The notes: generated by a model not told the origin, from the letters alone. A DNA stretch of 64,000 bases from Pectobacterium punjabense (GCF_012427845.1 NZ_CP038498.1:682001-746000), one strand, 5' to 3'; counted from the stretch's first letter, positions 45,742 through 59,812 are shown. Made by a program: numbers and translations.

Positions 45742-45881
45742 GAATGGGCGGTGATTATACGGTAATGTGTGGGGAAAGGTCTATAGCCGATCTACCGGGT
45801 GGTGATTTTATACTCAAGATAGCTTGTTGTTATTCTTATCAGAATTTACGATAGGCGCAGTCAACGGCAGTAGGGAAAGAC

Positions 45882-46385
45882 ATGATTACCGATATTCTGG
45901 CAACGAATCTTCAGGTTGTTTTTTGTGGCATTAACCCTGGGCTGTCGACGGCTCATCACGGTTACCACTTTGCTAATCCCAGTAATCGCTTCTGGAAGGT
46001 GATTCATCAGGCGGGCTTTACCGAACGTTTGCTGACACCTGCGGAAGAACAGCATCTGCTAGATACCGGATGCGGCATCACCATGCTGGTGGATCGCCCA
46101 ACGGTTGAGGCAACCGAGCTGGGGCTAGATGAATTGCTGCAAGGCGGAAATGCGATTGTTGAGAAGATCGAGCGTTATCAACCGCGTGCGCTGGCCGTGT
46201 TGGGGAAGCAGGCGTTCAGTCAGGCGTTTGGTATCAAAAAAGTTTCATGGGGGCGTCAGGAGCGGCGTATCGGTGAGACGCAGGTTTGGGTGTTGCCGAA
46301 CCCTAGCGGGCTGAATCGTGCGACGTTAGAGTCGCTGGTGGCGTCGTATCAGGAGCTACATCAGGCATTGCAGGATAACGTATAA
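45882..46385 (+). CDS. mug: G/U mismatch-specific DNA glycosylase
   Basis: 167-aa base-excision enzyme that removes uracil, ethenocytosine and related lesions opposite G. It shows the active-site motif FCGINPG and the C-terminal LPNPSGLNR loop, matching E. coli Mug (168 aa). The ATG follows GGGAAAG. It is convergent with rpoD. Confidence 0.95.
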   Translation: MITDILATNLQVVFCGINPGLSTAHHGYHFANPSNRFWKVIHQAGFTERLLTPAEEQHLLDTGCGITMLVDRPTVEATELGLDELLQGGNAIVEKIERYQPRALAVLGKQAFSQAFGIKKVSWGRQERRIGETQVWVLPNPSGLNRATLESLVASYQELHQALQDNV

Positions 46386-46410
46386 TCGTATGCTGAGTAT
46401 TCTGACAGGT

Positions 46411-46437
46411 AAAAAATAACCCCGGCGAACCGGGGTT
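46411..46437. terminator. Terminator between mug and rpoD
   Basis: Perfect stem AACCCCGG/CCGGGGTT with a CGAA loop. Reading the minus strand, a T-run follows, so it terminates the rpsU-dnaG-rpoD operon; on the plus strand the T-run is weak. Confidence 0.9.
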
Positions 46438-46481
46438 ATGTAGAGATAACGTTATTGAGCGTGGATTAGCCGAGGAATGAA

Positions 46482-48317
46482 TTAATCATCCAGGAAGCTA
46501 CGCAGCACTTCAGAACGGCTTGGGTGACGCAGTTTACGCAGCGCTTTCGCTTCGATCTGACGGATACGCTCACGCGTAACATCAAACTGTTTGCCGACTT
46601 CTTCCAGCGTATGGTCGGTGTTCATATCGATACCGAAACGCATGCGCAGGACTTTCGCTTCACGTGCAGTCAAGCCAGCCAGTACGTCGTGTGTCGCCGA
46701 ACGCAGGCTTTCCGATGTAGCGGAATCCAGCGGCAGCTCCAGCGTCGTATCTTCGATGAAATCGCCCAGATGTGAATCTTCATCATCACCAATCGGGGTT
46801 TCCATTGAAATCGGCTCTTTCGCGATTTTCAGCACTTTACGGATCTTGTCTTCCGGCATCAGCATACGTTCAGCCAGCTCTTCCGGCGTCGGTTCACGAC
46901 CCATTTCCTGCAACATCTGACGAGAGATACGGTTCAGCTTGTTGATCGTCTCAATCATGTGTACCGGAATACGGATAGTACGCGCCTGATCGGCGATAGA
47001 ACGAGTAATCGCCTGACGAATCCACCAGGTTGCATAGGTCGAGAATTTGTAACCACGGCGATATTCGAACTTATCTACCGCTTTCATCAGACCGATGTTG
47101 CCTTCCTGAATCAGGTCGAGGAACTGCAAACCACGGTTGGTGTATTTCTTCGCGATAGAAATAACCAGACGCAGGTTGGCTTCCACCATTTCTTTCTTGG
47201 CGCGGCGTGCTTTTGCTTCGCCAATCGACATACGGCGGTTGATGTCTTTAACCTGCTCGATCGTCAGACCGGTTTCTTCTTCGATCTGCTGCAATTTTTG
47301 CAGGCTGCGGGTGACATCTTCTTCAACATCATTCAGCTTTTCAGACCAAGGTTTGCCCATTGCGACTGCTGCGGCAAACCAGGTGTTATTGGTTTCATTG
47401 CCGGTGAACATGGTGACGAAGTTTTTCTTCGGCATTTTGCACTGTTCAACGCACAGTTTGATGATCAAACGTTCCTGAGTACGGACGCGATCCATCATGG
47501 AACGCATGCTGTTAACCAGGAAATCGAACTGTTTCGGCACCAGACGGAACTGTTTGAACACTTCAGACAGGTTCAGGATTTCCTGTGCTGCCAGCGCATG
47601 ACTGCGGCCGTGTTCTTTGATTACCTGACGGGTCGTCTCGTATTGCTCACGCAGTTCGGTGAACTTTTCACGCGCCAGTTCAGGATCGATACTGTTGTCG
47701 TCTTCTTCTTCCTCGTCGTCTTCTTCCTCGTCGTCATCGTCCATTTCTTCGCTCGAAAGCTCAGAACCAACGTGAGTCGCGGTAGGGGCGATGTCCTCTT
47801 CCGCATTAGGATCAACGAAGCCGGTGATCAGATCGGACAGACGGCTTTCGCCCGCTTCGACGCGATCGTATTGTTCTAACAGGTAGGTAATAGCCTCAGG
47901 ATACTCGGCAACAGAGCACTGAACCTGGTTGATACCATCTTCAATACGTTTGGCGATATCGATCTCGCCTTCACGTGTTAACAGTTCAACGGTACCCATT
48001 TCACGCATGTACATGCGAACCGGATCGGTAGTACGGCCAATTTCCGATTCAACACTGGATAGAACCTGCGCAGCAGCCTCTGCCGCATCTTCATCGGCAT
48101 CATTGGTGTTTTCGGCCAGCAACAGATCGTCAGCATCCGGTGCTTCTTCCATCACCTGGATGCCCATGTCGTTAATCATCTGGATGATATCTTCGATCTG
48201 ATCCGAGTCGATGATATCTTCCGGCAGATGGTCATTGACCTCAGCATAGGTCAGGTAGCCTTGCTCCTTACCACGGGTGACAAGCAGCTTCAGCTGTGAC
48301 TGCGGGTTTTGCTCCAT
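46482..48317 (-). CDS. rpoD: RNA polymerase sigma factor RpoD (sigma70)
   Basis: 611-aa primary sigma factor (E. coli 613). Region 1.1, the acidic non-conserved insert ([15 protein letters not shown]), regions 2.1-2.4 ([21 protein letters not shown]), 3 and 4.2 ([33 protein letters not shown]) are all intact. Last gene of the rpsU-dnaG-rpoD operon. Confidence 0.98.
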   Translation of the reverse strand: MEQNPQSQLKLLVTRGKEQGYLTYAEVNDHLPEDIIDSDQIEDIIQMINDMGIQVMEEAPDADDLLLAENTNDADEDAAEAAAQVLSSVESEIGRTTDPVRMYMREMGTVELLTREGEIDIAKRIEDGINQVQCSVAEYPEAITYLLEQYDRVEAGESRLSDLITGFVDPNAEEDIAPTATHVGSELSSEEMDDDDEEEDDEEEEDDNSIDPELAREKFTELREQYETTRQVIKEHGRSHALAAQEILNLSEVFKQFRLVPKQFDFLVNSMRSMMDRVRTQERLIIKLCVEQCKMPKKNFVTMFTGNETNNTWFAAAVAMGKPWSEKLNDVEEDVTRSLQKLQQIEEETGLTIEQVKDINRRMSIGEAKARRAKKEMVEANLRLVISIAKKYTNRGLQFLDLIQEGNIGLMKAVDKFEYRRGYKFSTYATWWIRQAITRSIADQARTIRIPVHMIETINKLNRISRQMLQEMGREPTPEELAERMLMPEDKIRKVLKIAKEPISMETPIGDDEDSHLGDFIEDTTLELPLDSATSESLRSATHDVLAGLTAREAKVLRMRFGIDMNTDHTLEEVGKQFDVTRERIRQIEAKALRKLRHPSRSEVLRSFLDD

Positions 48318-48471
48318 AAGACGGTATCCACACTTCAGAGTATTTGGGTTGGTGTCGGTCAGCGTAGTTCGCTAACAATAGCATTAGGGGTATTTTTATT
48401 ATCGCCGCAGCCCCTGTAGCGGCTCTTTGCAGGGCTCGACCCTGCTATTTATCGGCAATTAAGCCTCTGTA

Positions 48472-50226
48472 TCAGTGTTTTCTGGTCAACGCCAGTTGCA
48501 ACGACCAAAGCTCTTTTTTTTCTTTGGCGTTGAGCCCATGCGTTCTGTCACGGGCTATCAATGTTTCTTGTCGCTGTTTCAACAGCTGATCGTAGAGCTC
48601 TGCCAGACTGATTCTGAACTTCTCGTCGAGCTCTTCCTCTACGATCATATGGTTCCATGAAGCCATGGTTTCAAGCTGTTTACGGTATTTGCTGTCGCGA
48701 TATTTTTCCAACAGCAGGCCCATATTCATTCCTGGGCTGGCGTTGCAGGTTTTCACCAAATCCTGAAACAGCGATAAACCAGCCACTTTGTCTTCTTCAA
48801 TGCCTTCCAGCGCGAGGTCAGGAACCTCTGTCGCCAGTCTTGGGTTTTGTACTAAAAGTCCTACAAGTATACGCATAGTTGTGACTTTTAGTTGCGGTGG
48901 CTGGTAGGATTGAGTCTGCTCAGCCACTTTGGGTAGCAGTCTGTCCAATTGGCTGTCGTCCAAAATCCCTAGTTTGTTACCGAGCTGCTGGCGTAAATAC
49001 AGCCGCAGAGTTTCTCCCGGTACCTGGCCTATCAGCGGCAGCACCAGCGTGCTGAGCTTGGTTCTGCCATCGGGTGAACTCATATCCACCTGCTGTTGCA
49101 GTGTCTCGAACAGGAACTGCGACAGTGGCAGAGCCTGTTCCATGCGCTGTTCAAAGACGGCCTTGCCTTCTTTACGCACCAGTGTATCGGGGTCTTCACC
49201 GTCCGGCAGGAACATAAAGCGTAGCTGACGACCATCGTTCAAATAGGGTAGCGCAGTTTCCAGCGCGCGCCATGCCGCTTCGCGTCCGGCACGGTCTCCG
49301 TCGTAACAACACACCACCTGGTCTGTAGCACGAAATAGTAACTGAATATGATCGGCGGTCGTGGACGTCCCCAACGAGGCCACCGCATAATCAATACCAA
49401 ACTGCGCCAGTGCCACCACATCCATATAGCCCTCAACAACCAAGAGTCGCTTGAGATCGGTGTGGCTCTGCTGCGCTTCATACAGGCCGTATAATTGGCG
49501 ACCTTTATGAAAAATCTCTGTTTCCGGCGAGTTGAGATACTTTGGTGTACCGTCGCCTAATACCCGTCCGCCAAAGGCAATCACTCGACCCCGTTTGTCG
49601 CGGATAGGGAACATGACGCGCTCACGGAAACGGTCATACGTTCTGCCCTGATCGTTAGTCACCAGCATGCCGGCATCGTTCAATGTGCTACGGTTGTCAT
49701 TATTTCGACCAAAGCGTTTTAGAACGTTATCCCAACCGGGCGGTGCGAAGCCAATTGCAAAATGGCTGATGACATCTGCGCTTAAGCCGCGCTGTTGCAG
49801 GTACTGTAACGCTGGCGTACCAACCGACTGTGTGAGCGCTTGCTGGTAAAACCCGCTCAGCTGCCCCATCAATTCGTACAGACTTTGCCGTTGGTGTCGC
49901 TCTAACTGAGTTGGGCCAGTGCCCGTTTCATAAGGCACTTCGAGGCCGTATTGGGTGGCCAGTTCTTCAATAGTTTCAACGAATTCGAGGCGATCGTAAT
50001 TCATCAAAAAGTCAATGGCGTTGCCATGTGCGCCACAACCAAAACAGTGATAGAACTGTTTGTCACCATTTACGGTGAATGAGGGGGTTTTTTCGTGATG
50101 GAATGGACAACACGCATGGTAGTTTTTGCCCTGCTTTTTCAGTTTGACGCGCGCGTCAATGAGATCGACGATGTCGGTGCGAGCCAGCAGGTCATTAATA
50201 AATACGCGTGGGATTCGTCCAGCCAT
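48472..50226 (-). CDS. dnaG: DNA primase
   Basis: 584-aa primase (E. coli 581). N-terminal CHC2 zinc finger (CCPFHHEKTPSF, FYHCFGCGAHG), TOPRIM core (VVEGYMDVVAL; CYDGDRAGREAAW) and the C-terminal DnaB-binding domain. I chose the ATG at 50226, which gives MAGRIPRVFINDLLART as in E. coli; the longer frame covers the rpsU-dnaG terminator. The 154-bp gap to rpoD holds no T-run terminator and is probably an RNA-processing and promoter region. Confidence 0.97.
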   Translation of the reverse strand: MAGRIPRVFINDLLARTDIVDLIDARVKLKKQGKNYHACCPFHHEKTPSFTVNGDKQFYHCFGCGAHGNAIDFLMNYDRLEFVETIEELATQYGLEVPYETGTGPTQLERHQRQSLYELMGQLSGFYQQALTQSVGTPALQYLQQRGLSADVISHFAIGFAPPGWDNVLKRFGRNNDNRSTLNDAGMLVTNDQGRTYDRFRERVMFPIRDKRGRVIAFGGRVLGDGTPKYLNSPETEIFHKGRQLYGLYEAQQSHTDLKRLLVVEGYMDVVALAQFGIDYAVASLGTSTTADHIQLLFRATDQVVCCYDGDRAGREAAWRALETALPYLNDGRQLRFMFLPDGEDPDTLVRKEGKAVFEQRMEQALPLSQFLFETLQQQVDMSSPDGRTKLSTLVLPLIGQVPGETLRLYLRQQLGNKLGILDDSQLDRLLPKVAEQTQSYQPPQLKVTTMRILVGLLVQNPRLATEVPDLALEGIEEDKVAGLSLFQDLVKTCNASPGMNMGLLLEKYRDSKYRKQLETMASWNHMIVEEELDEKFRISLAELYDQLLKQRQETLIARDRTHGLNAKEKKELWSLQLALTRKH

Positions 50227-50288
50227 AAGCCCCTGGTGTATACCTTCTGTAACGTGGTTACATCGGATATAGCTTATAAACGACAACA

Positions 50289-50320
50289 AGCCGCGCTTCC
50301 TTTCGGAAAGCACGGCCTTC
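50289..50320 (-). terminator. Internal attenuating terminator between rpsU and dnaG
   Basis: Reading the minus strand: GGCCGTGCTTTCC-gaa-AGGAAGCGCGGC, then TTGTTGTCG. It corresponds in place and shape to terminator T1 of the E. coli macromolecular synthesis operon, which lets S21 be made in excess of primase and sigma70. Confidence 0.8.
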
Positions 50321-50378
50321 GTATGCAACTGCTAAGTCTGCGGATTAATCACGCGTAGGAGGGAAGCCCTCCTGAAAA

Positions 50379-50606
<228 letters not shown>

Positions 50607-50821
50607 TCAATAAATTCGGTTTGCCGCTGGCCTTGTGCCAGCCTTTTCAAAATGGTGCGGAATTCTACTGCAAACGTGACGCCTTTGTAAAGCATTGCGG
50701 TGATCATAAAACGCGCAACCAAGGCCAGCGCAGAAATCAGGCCGCTTATGGTAGACTATCCACAGTTTGAAGCAAGTGGCATTTAACGCGTGCTTGTATC
50801 GTCATCAAGGTAGGAACAGTA

Positions 50822-51835
50822 ATGCGCGTATTGGGTATCGAAACATCCTGTGATGAAACTGGTGTGGCCATTTATGACACAACAACTGGTTTGCTCGCTA
50901 ATCAATTATACAGCCAGGTCAAGTTGCATGCTGACTACGGTGGCGTAGTGCCTGAGCTTGCCTCACGTGACCACGTGCGTAAAACGGTGCCGTTAATTCA
51001 GGCAGCCTTGCGTGAAGCCGGGTTACAGGCCGGTGATATTGATGGCGTGGCTTATACCGCCGGGCCTGGCTTAGTTGGCGCATTATTGGTGGGCGCGACG
51101 GTTGGTCGTGCTCTTGCCTTCGCTTGGGGCGTTCCGGCGATTCCTGTGCACCACATGGAAGGGCATTTGCTGGCACCCATGTTGGAAGATAACCCTCCAG
51201 CATTTCCCTTCGTCGCGTTGCTGGTTTCTGGCGGTCATACGCAGCTCATCAGCGTGACGGGTATTGGCGAATACCGTTTGCTGGGTGAATCGGTTGACGA
51301 TGCTGCGGGTGAAGCGTTTGATAAAACCGCCAAATTACTGGGATTGGATTATCCGGGGGGGCCAATGCTGTCGAAAATGGCGCAGGCGGGCGATCCCCAT
51401 CGCTTTACGTTTCCACGTCCGATGACTGATAGGCCGGGGTTGGATTTTAGCTTCTCTGGGCTAAAAACGTTTGCTGCTAATACGATTCGTAGCAATGGTG
51501 ATGACGATCAAACGCGTGCCGACATTGCACGTGCGTTTGAAGATGCCGTCGTGGATACGCTGGCCATCAAATGTCGTCGTGCGCTGGATGAAACGGGCTT
51601 TAAACGACTGGTCATGGCAGGAGGCGTCAGTGCAAATCGGACGCTGCGCCAGCGTCTAGGTGAGGTGATGGCGAAACGCGGTGGTGAAGTGTTTTATGCG
51701 CGTCCCGAGTTTTGCACGGATAACGGCGCGATGATTGCCTATGCGGGCAGCGTTCGCCTAGTTCACGGCGCTAGCCAGACGCTTGGCGTCTCTGTTCGAC
51801 CACGCTGGCCATTGGCTGAATTACCCGCGGTGTGA
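50822..51835 (+). CDS. tsaD: tRNA threonylcarbamoyladenosine synthase subunit TsaD
   Basis: 337-aa ASKHA-fold protein, exactly the E. coli length. With TsaB, TsaC and TsaE it makes t6A37 in ANN-decoding tRNAs. The metal-binding HMEGH motif and nucleotide-binding segments ([34 protein letters not shown]) are intact. AGGAACAGT precedes the ATG. It is divergent from rpsU. Confidence 0.98.
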   Translation: MRVLGIETSCDETGVAIYDTTTGLLANQLYSQVKLHADYGGVVPELASRDHVRKTVPLIQAALREAGLQAGDIDGVAYTAGPGLVGALLVGATVGRALAFAWGVPAIPVHHMEGHLLAPMLEDNPPAFPFVALLVSGGHTQLISVTGIGEYRLLGESVDDAAGEAFDKTAKLLGLDYPGGPMLSKMAQAGDPHRFTFPRPMTDRPGLDFSFSGLKTFAANTIRSNGDDDQTRADIARAFEDAVVDTLAIKCRRALDETGFKRLVMAGGVSANRTLRQRLGEVMAKRGGEVFYARPEFCTDNGAMIAYAGSVRLVHGASQTLGVSVRPRWPLAELPAV

Positions 51836-51852
51836 GCGTTCGGGCGATAATC

Positions 51853-51879
51853 ACTACGTGTAGCAGGCCTACACGTAGT
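51853..51879. terminator. Hairpin between convergent tsaD and argR
   Basis: Perfect 11-bp stem ACTACGTGTAG/CTACACGTAGT with a 5-base loop between two convergent stop codons. It lacks a T-run, so termination strength is uncertain. Confidence 0.6.
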
Positions 51880-51903
51880 AAAAAGTGGCACCAGACGAGC
51901 GGA

Positions 51904-53782
<1,879 letters not shown>

Positions 53783-53783
53783 T

Positions 53784-53906
<123 letters not shown>

Positions 53907-53934
53907 TTATTGAATGTTAATAATACGCAGAATA

Positions 53935-53970
53935 AAAAGCCGGAGATGTCGATCTCCGGCTTTTCTTTTT
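53935..53970. terminator. Terminator between convergent mdh and sfsB
   Basis: Perfect stem AAAAGCCGGAGAT/ATCTCCGGCTTTT with a 4-base loop, flanked by A and T tracts, so it serves both directions. The sfsB stop lies at its edge. Confidence 0.92.
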
Positions 53971-54233
53971 TAATCGGGGCGGATGAGTTTTTTTCTATCG
54001 ATAAGCTCATTGGTTTCTGGATTGTAATATCGGCTGGGCCAAATCTCTGATGGGTGAATACTTAGCGCATCGGCGATAAGCCATTCCCCTTTGGGCCAAG
54101 GGCGTGATAACGCGTTAGCTAGTGTAGATGAGCTTAATCCGGCCGCTCGCGATACTGCCGCCAGCGTCGTATTTTTCTTGCGCAGTGCAGCAATGATATC
54201 AGCAGGATGCCAGTCTTGTTTCCTTAAAATCAT
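53970..54233 (-). CDS. sfsB: Ner/SfsB-family DNA-binding regulator
   Basis: 87-aa helix-turn-helix protein matching E. coli SfsB (Nlp, 92 aa), with DWHPADIIAALRKKNTTLAAVSR and SSSTLANALSRPWPKGE. The family resembles phage Mu Ner. E. coli SfsB is linked to maltose-gene activation with CRP; the direct targets are poorly known. Its location beside ispB is conserved. Confidence 0.93.
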   Translation of the reverse strand: MILRKQDWHPADIIAALRKKNTTLAAVSRAAGLSSSTLANALSRPWPKGEWLIADALSIHPSEIWPSRYYNPETNELIDRKKLIRPD

Positions 54234-54421
54234 AATCCTTCCCTTATTTGCTATAAGACGACTGTAGATTAGTGGTATAAATAACGGATGTTAGTTATAT
54301 GCCGAGCTAACATGACATTATTATTTGGAAATAATATAGCATTAATTTTCCTTAAAATTCTCAATTAATTTCCAAAATAAATGCGTTTTTGTTAGGGATG
54401 GCACTATCAGGATGAAAGGCA

Positions 54422-54808
54422 ATGAAAAAAGAGTGGTTTGCTACCAGCGAATTGGTTGGAGTCGGCGGCCTTCCGAAATCAAGACAAGGATTGAATAAGC
54501 GCGCCCGCGAAGATGGATGGGAGAAACGTCGCCGTAAAGGCGTCCAGGGAAGGGGAGTGGAGTACTCAATTAACAGCTTGCCGGAGACGGTAAGAAAGTC
54601 CCTATTACTCGAAATCGAGCCTTCCGCCTACTCGGCGAGACAGCCTGCGGCACTGGCCGTATGGATGCAGATCTATCAGCAACTATCTGAAAAAGAAAGA
54701 GATGAATTAATTGCTTATATCCTACGGGTCGGGGTGTCTACTACGCTGAGCCAGTTGGGTATTAGGCCATTAGATGGGGACGTTGTCTCATCTATAGAGA
54801 TTGACTGA
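54422..54808 (+). CDS. Mu-type HTH DNA-binding protein, copy A
   Basis: 128-aa protein. Residues 1-62 form a Mu-transposase N-terminal-like winged-helix domain (EWFATSELVGVGGLPKSRQGLNKRAREDGW, GVEYSINSLPETVRKSLL), like that of MuA and the Mu c repressor. The C-terminus (VWMQIYQQLSEKERDELIAYILR) is helical and may dimerise. There is no transposase catalytic domain, so it is probably a regulator. GAAAGG precedes the ATG. Its upstream 188 bp are markedly AT-rich. Confidence 0.85.
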   Translation: MKKEWFATSELVGVGGLPKSRQGLNKRAREDGWEKRRRKGVQGRGVEYSINSLPETVRKSLLLEIEPSAYSARQPAALAVWMQIYQQLSEKERDELIAYILRVGVSTTLSQLGIRPLDGDVVSSIEID

Positions 54809-55056
54809 ATTACCACTAATACGTGCTCTGATCGCTAATCCTAGCGATAGAGAAGAGTCTGGGTTGTCTTTTGTTTTGTCGCATTGTTCTGGCCGCTATG
54901 TTGTGGCATTGCGCTGGATTTAATCATTTCTTCTATTACTTAGGTGTGTCGATAACGCGTAAAAGTTAGCGGTTTAGGTAATTATAGTCTATTATATGGA
55001 AACTTTTGGGCGAGTTGACGTAATGCCTGTTCAAAACAAACAAGGGAGTGACGAGT

Positions 55057-55431
55057 ATGGACAAAGAATGGTTTGCAACAAGTGAGCTGGTCGGCGTAGG
55101 TGGATTGCCTAAGTCACCGCAGGGGCTGAACAAACGAGCACGAGACGACGGTTGGGAAAAGCGCCGACGGAAAGGGGTTCAAGGGCGTGGCGTCGAATAC
55201 TCTATTCGCAGTTTGCCGAATGAAGTCAGAAACTCTTTACTGGTGAAAGAGAATCCGCCAACAGAATATTATCGTATCGATAATGAGCCGACCCTGCTGT
55301 CATCATGGGTGCATATTTTCCATCAGCTATCCGTTGATGAACGTGCCCAACTGATTAATTTCATCTTGCGTGAAGGCACAATAGCAATGTTGTCTCGATT
55401 GGATGATGCCACCATCGATCAAACTGCCTAA
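55057..55431 (+). CDS. Mu-type HTH DNA-binding protein, copy B
   Basis: 124-aa paralog of the upstream gene. The N-terminal DNA-binding domains differ at only about eight of the first 62 positions, while the C-termini share just the pattern SSWVHIFHQLSVDERAQLINFILR. It therefore arose by tandem duplication followed by C-terminal divergence. GGGAG precedes the ATG at 55057; an ATG at 55048 is less likely. A 248-bp AT-rich gap separates the copies. Function unknown. Confidence 0.85.
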   Translation: MDKEWFATSELVGVGGLPKSPQGLNKRARDDGWEKRRRKGVQGRGVEYSIRSLPNEVRNSLLVKENPPTEYYRIDNEPTLLSSWVHIFHQLSVDERAQLINFILREGTIAMLSRLDDATIDQTA

Positions 55432-55442
55432 TTTGTTGAGCG

Positions 55443-55467
55443 AGTAGCGCTGCAAGGCAGCGCTACT
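55443..55467. terminator. Hairpin between copy B and ispB
   Basis: Perfect 11-bp stem AGTAGCGCTGC/GCAGCGCTACT with a 3-base loop, between convergent stops; no strong T-run. Confidence 0.65.
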
Positions 55468-55510
55468 TAGACTGAATCAATATTTTTGCCAGGAAAAATC
55501 TAACACCACG

Positions 55511-56482
55511 TTAGAAATCGCGCTGTACGGCTAAGTGGGCAAGTCCTTCAAGTGCCACACGGTACGGCGTGTCTGGTAGTAACTGTAGCGCACTGATCGC
55601 CTTATCCGCCTCTTCTTCCGCACGCTGGCGCGTATAATCGAGTGAACCGCATTGCTGCATTGCAGCCAGAACCGGTTCCAGCAGATGGCGCCCGTTTCCT
55701 TCTTCAATCGCAGTGCGAATCAGCGAGCTCTGTTCTGCATTCCCATTACGCATGGCGTGCAGCAACGGCAGCGTTGGTTTGCCTTCATTAAGGTCATCGC
55801 CTGTGTTTTTGCCCAGCGTTTTGCCGTCTGCACTGTAATCTAGCAAATCGTCAATTAATTGGAATGCAGTGCCTAGATAGCGACCGTAGTCCTGAAGTGC
55901 TTTTTCTTGCTCTGGCGTCGCGCCTGCAAGGATAGAGGATGACTGCGCTGCGGCTTCAAATAAACGTGCCGTTTTGCTGTAAATGACGCGCATGTAACTC
56001 TCTTCCGTGATATCCGGGTCGTTGCAATTCATTAACTGCAAGACTTCCCCTTCAGCAATCACGTTTACCGCTTCTGACATCAGCGCCAGCACACGTAACG
56101 ATTCAAGGCTGGTCATCATCTGGAAGGCGCGGGTATAGATAAAATCTCCAACCAGCACGCTTGCCGCGTTGCCAAAGGCAGCATTGGCCGTTGCTTTACC
56201 CCGGCGCATGTCGGATTCGTCTACCACGTCATCATGCAGCAGCGTTGCGGTATGAATAAATTCGATCAGTGCGGCGACAGTGACATGTTTATCCCCGTCA
56301 TAGGCAAGGGCTCTGGCTGCAAGCACGGCGATCATCGGACGTATCCGTTTTCCACCACCGCTGATGATGTAATGCCCAAGCTGGTTGATCAAAACGACGT
56401 CGGAATTCAGTTGTTCAAGAATGACTTTGTTAACAGCCGCCATATCCTGCGCGGTTAATGTTGTAATTTGTTCTAGATTCAT
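55511..56482 (-). CDS. ispB: Octaprenyl diphosphate synthase
   Basis: 323-aa all-trans polyprenyl diphosphate synthase (E. coli 323) that makes the C40 side chain of ubiquinone and menaquinone. Both aspartate-rich motifs are present (LLHDDVVDESDMRRG and QLIDDLLDYSAD). It is divergent from rplU. Confidence 0.97.
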   Translation of the reverse strand: MNLEQITTLTAQDMAAVNKVILEQLNSDVVLINQLGHYIISGGGKRIRPMIAVLAARALAYDGDKHVTVAALIEFIHTATLLHDDVVDESDMRRGKATANAAFGNAASVLVGDFIYTRAFQMMTSLESLRVLALMSEAVNVIAEGEVLQLMNCNDPDITEESYMRVIYSKTARLFEAAAQSSSILAGATPEQEKALQDYGRYLGTAFQLIDDLLDYSADGKTLGKNTGDDLNEGKPTLPLLHAMRNGNAEQSSLIRTAIEEGNGRHLLEPVLAAMQQCGSLDYTRQRAEEEADKAISALQLLPDTPYRVALEGLAHLAVQRDF

Positions 56483-56637
56483 GGTTTATGCCAACGTATG
56501 TCTTCAACACTGCCGTAAGATTGCTGTTGCATATCGGCAAGATGGAACTTATTAAGCAGATTGTACTTGAAAAATGAGAGAGATAAACGGCAGTTCATAC
56601 GTTGTATTCTTTTTCTTCACATCCGTTGATTATGCAC

Positions 56638-56666
56638 TTGTCATCCTCAGTATTTTTGCGTAGAAT
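56638..56666 (+). promoter_or_regulatory. Sigma70 promoter of rplU-rpmA
   Basis: TTGTCA (56638-56643), a 17-base spacer and TAGAAT (56661-56666), with a GC-rich discriminator (TCGCGCCC) typical of stringently controlled ribosomal promoters. Confidence 0.82.
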
Positions 56667-56702
56667 TCGCGCCCTATTATGAATATTTATAGCGCGCTCT
56701 GA

Positions 56703-57050
<348 letters not shown>

Positions 57051-57069
57051 GATTAGGAGAGCGGATTAA

Positions 57070-57327
57070 ATGGCACACAAGAAAGCTGGCGGTTCAACCC
57101 GTAACGGTCGTGACTCTAACGCACAACGTCTGGGCGTAAAACGTTTTGGCGGCGAAAGTGTACTGGCTGGCAACATCATCGTTCGTCAACGTGGTACCAA
57201 ATTCCACGCAGGAACTAACGTTGGTTGCGGGAAAGATCATACTCTGTTTGCTTTGACTGATGGTAAAGTTCAGTTTGAAGTTAAAGGCCCAAAAAACCGT
57301 AAATTTATCAGCATCGTTGCTGAATAA
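57070..57327 (+). CDS. rpmA: Ribosomal protein L27
   Basis: 85-aa large-subunit protein (E. coli 85), starting [21 protein letters not shown]; its N-terminus reaches the peptidyl-transferase centre. AGGAGAG precedes the ATG. Followed by a strong terminator. Confidence 0.98.
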   Translation: MAHKKAGGSTRNGRDSNAQRLGVKRFGGESVLAGNIIVRQRGTKFHAGTNVGCGKDHTLFALTDGKVQFEVKGPKNRKFISIVAE

Positions 57328-57353
57328 TTTTTCGCGTTAGGTCTTACGGATTT

Positions 57354-57383
57354 AAGCCCCGCAATTCTTTGCGGGGCTTTTTA
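57354..57383 (+). terminator. Terminator after rplU-rpmA
   Basis: Perfect stem AAGCCCCGC/GCGGGGCTT with an AATTCTTT loop and a T-run. Confidence 0.93.
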
Positions 57384-57416
57384 CATTCTGATTCTGAGTA
57401 AACCTCCTGGATAAGT

Positions 57417-58379
57417 ATGAATACTAAACAGCAGATGGGTATCGGTCTTTGTCTGGCGCTTACCACGGCTGTTTGTTGGGGAGCGTTGCCGATAGCTATG
57501 AAACAGGTTCTGGTGGTGATGGAACCTTATACAATTGTTTGGTATCGCTTTCTTATCGCATCGATTGGACTTGGCATTATTTTGTCATCCCGTAAGAAGT
57601 TACCCCCAATGCGGGTTTTCCGTCATCGGCGTTGGTGGGTTCTGCTGCTAATTGCGACGGCGGGACTGTTAGGCAATTTTGTTTTCTTTAGCTCATCCCT
57701 ACAATATCTGAGCCCGACGGCGTCTCAGGTCATTGGACAGCTTTCCCCGGTTGGAATGATGTTCGCCAGCGTACTCATCCTGAAGGAAAAGATGCGTGGC
57801 ACGCAGATCATTGGCGCGATCATGCTGATCTGTGGCCTAATTCTTTTCTTTAATACCAGCCTGATTGAGATTTTTACTCGGTTAACGGACTACACGCTGG
57901 GCGTATTGTTGGGCGTTTGCGCCTCGGCAGTATGGGTATCCTATGGTGTAGCGCAGAAAGTCCTGCTACGGCGTCTGACATCGCAGCAGATTCTGTTTCT
58001 GCTATATGTTCTATGTGTTGTCTTTATTACGCCTTTTGCCAAGCCCGATGTTATTTTTCAACTTAGTGGGTGGCAACTTATCTGCCTGCTATTCTGCGGT
58101 GCGAATACATTAATTGGGTATGGCGCGCTTGCGGAGGCGATGGCTCGCTGGCAGGCGTCGCAGGTTAGCGCGGTCATTACGTTAACACCGCTGTTTACGC
58201 TGTTGTTTTCTGATCTACTGGCGTTAGGGTGGCCGACTTTTTTTGCTGCGCCCGTGCTGAATTGGGTTGGTTATGTAGGAGCCTTTGTCGTGGTTGCTGG
58301 CGCGATGTTTTCCGCTATCGGGCATCGTTTTCTTCCTGGAAAAAAGGAACCCGTGCCACCATTGATGGCGCAAAAGTAG
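57417..58379 (+). CDS. yhbE: EamA/DMT-family membrane transporter YhbE
   Basis: 320-aa inner-membrane protein with ten predicted helices in two EamA repeats (first LCLALTTAVCWGALPIAMKQVL, second YTLGVLLGVCASAVWVSYGVAQK). It occupies the yhbE position between rpmA and obgE. DMT transporters export or import small metabolites; no substrate is known. The ATG lies 34 bp beyond the rpmA terminator, so it relies on readthrough or its own promoter. Confidence 0.92.
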   Translation: MNTKQQMGIGLCLALTTAVCWGALPIAMKQVLVVMEPYTIVWYRFLIASIGLGIILSSRKKLPPMRVFRHRRWWVLLLIATAGLLGNFVFFSSSLQYLSPTASQVIGQLSPVGMMFASVLILKEKMRGTQIIGAIMLICGLILFFNTSLIEIFTRLTDYTLGVLLGVCASAVWVSYGVAQKVLLRRLTSQQILFLLYVLCVVFITPFAKPDVIFQLSGWQLICLLFCGANTLIGYGALAEAMARWQASQVSAVITLTPLFTLLFSDLLALGWPTFFAAPVLNWVGYVGAFVVVAGAMFSAIGHRFLPGKKEPVPPLMAQK

Positions 58380-58606
58380 ATTAAATAAAGTGTATTGCGG
58401 TGGGTTACAGGCGTTTTTTGACATACAGCATGCGCTGTTTATTTTTAATACAGATGAAATTATTGGAGCAGGCAGGTACAATCCTGCTCCTTTGCTGGAA
58501 TGCGTTCTAGTGCGTCAGTTTTTTAATGGTGGGTAGAAATATATTACCTTCCGTAAAATCAAAAAGTTACGCCAAAGAGAACCAATAACAAGCCTAAAAC
58601 ACGTAG

Positions 58607-59812
<1,206 letters not shown>

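Noticed and set aside
46959..47879. 306-aa open frame antisense to rpoD
   Set aside because: Fully opposite conserved sigma70 regions; Phe-rich low-complexity translation arises from the acidic Asp/Glu tract on the real strand.
48318..48471. Terminator between dnaG and rpoD
   Set aside because: Partial dyads are visible, but none has a convincing stem plus T-run in the transcribed direction.
53970..55431. Mu-like prophage remnant
   Set aside because: Only DNA-binding domains are present (Ner-like SfsB and two Mu-type HTH genes). No transposase, structural or lysis genes are seen, and the flanking genes are in normal order.
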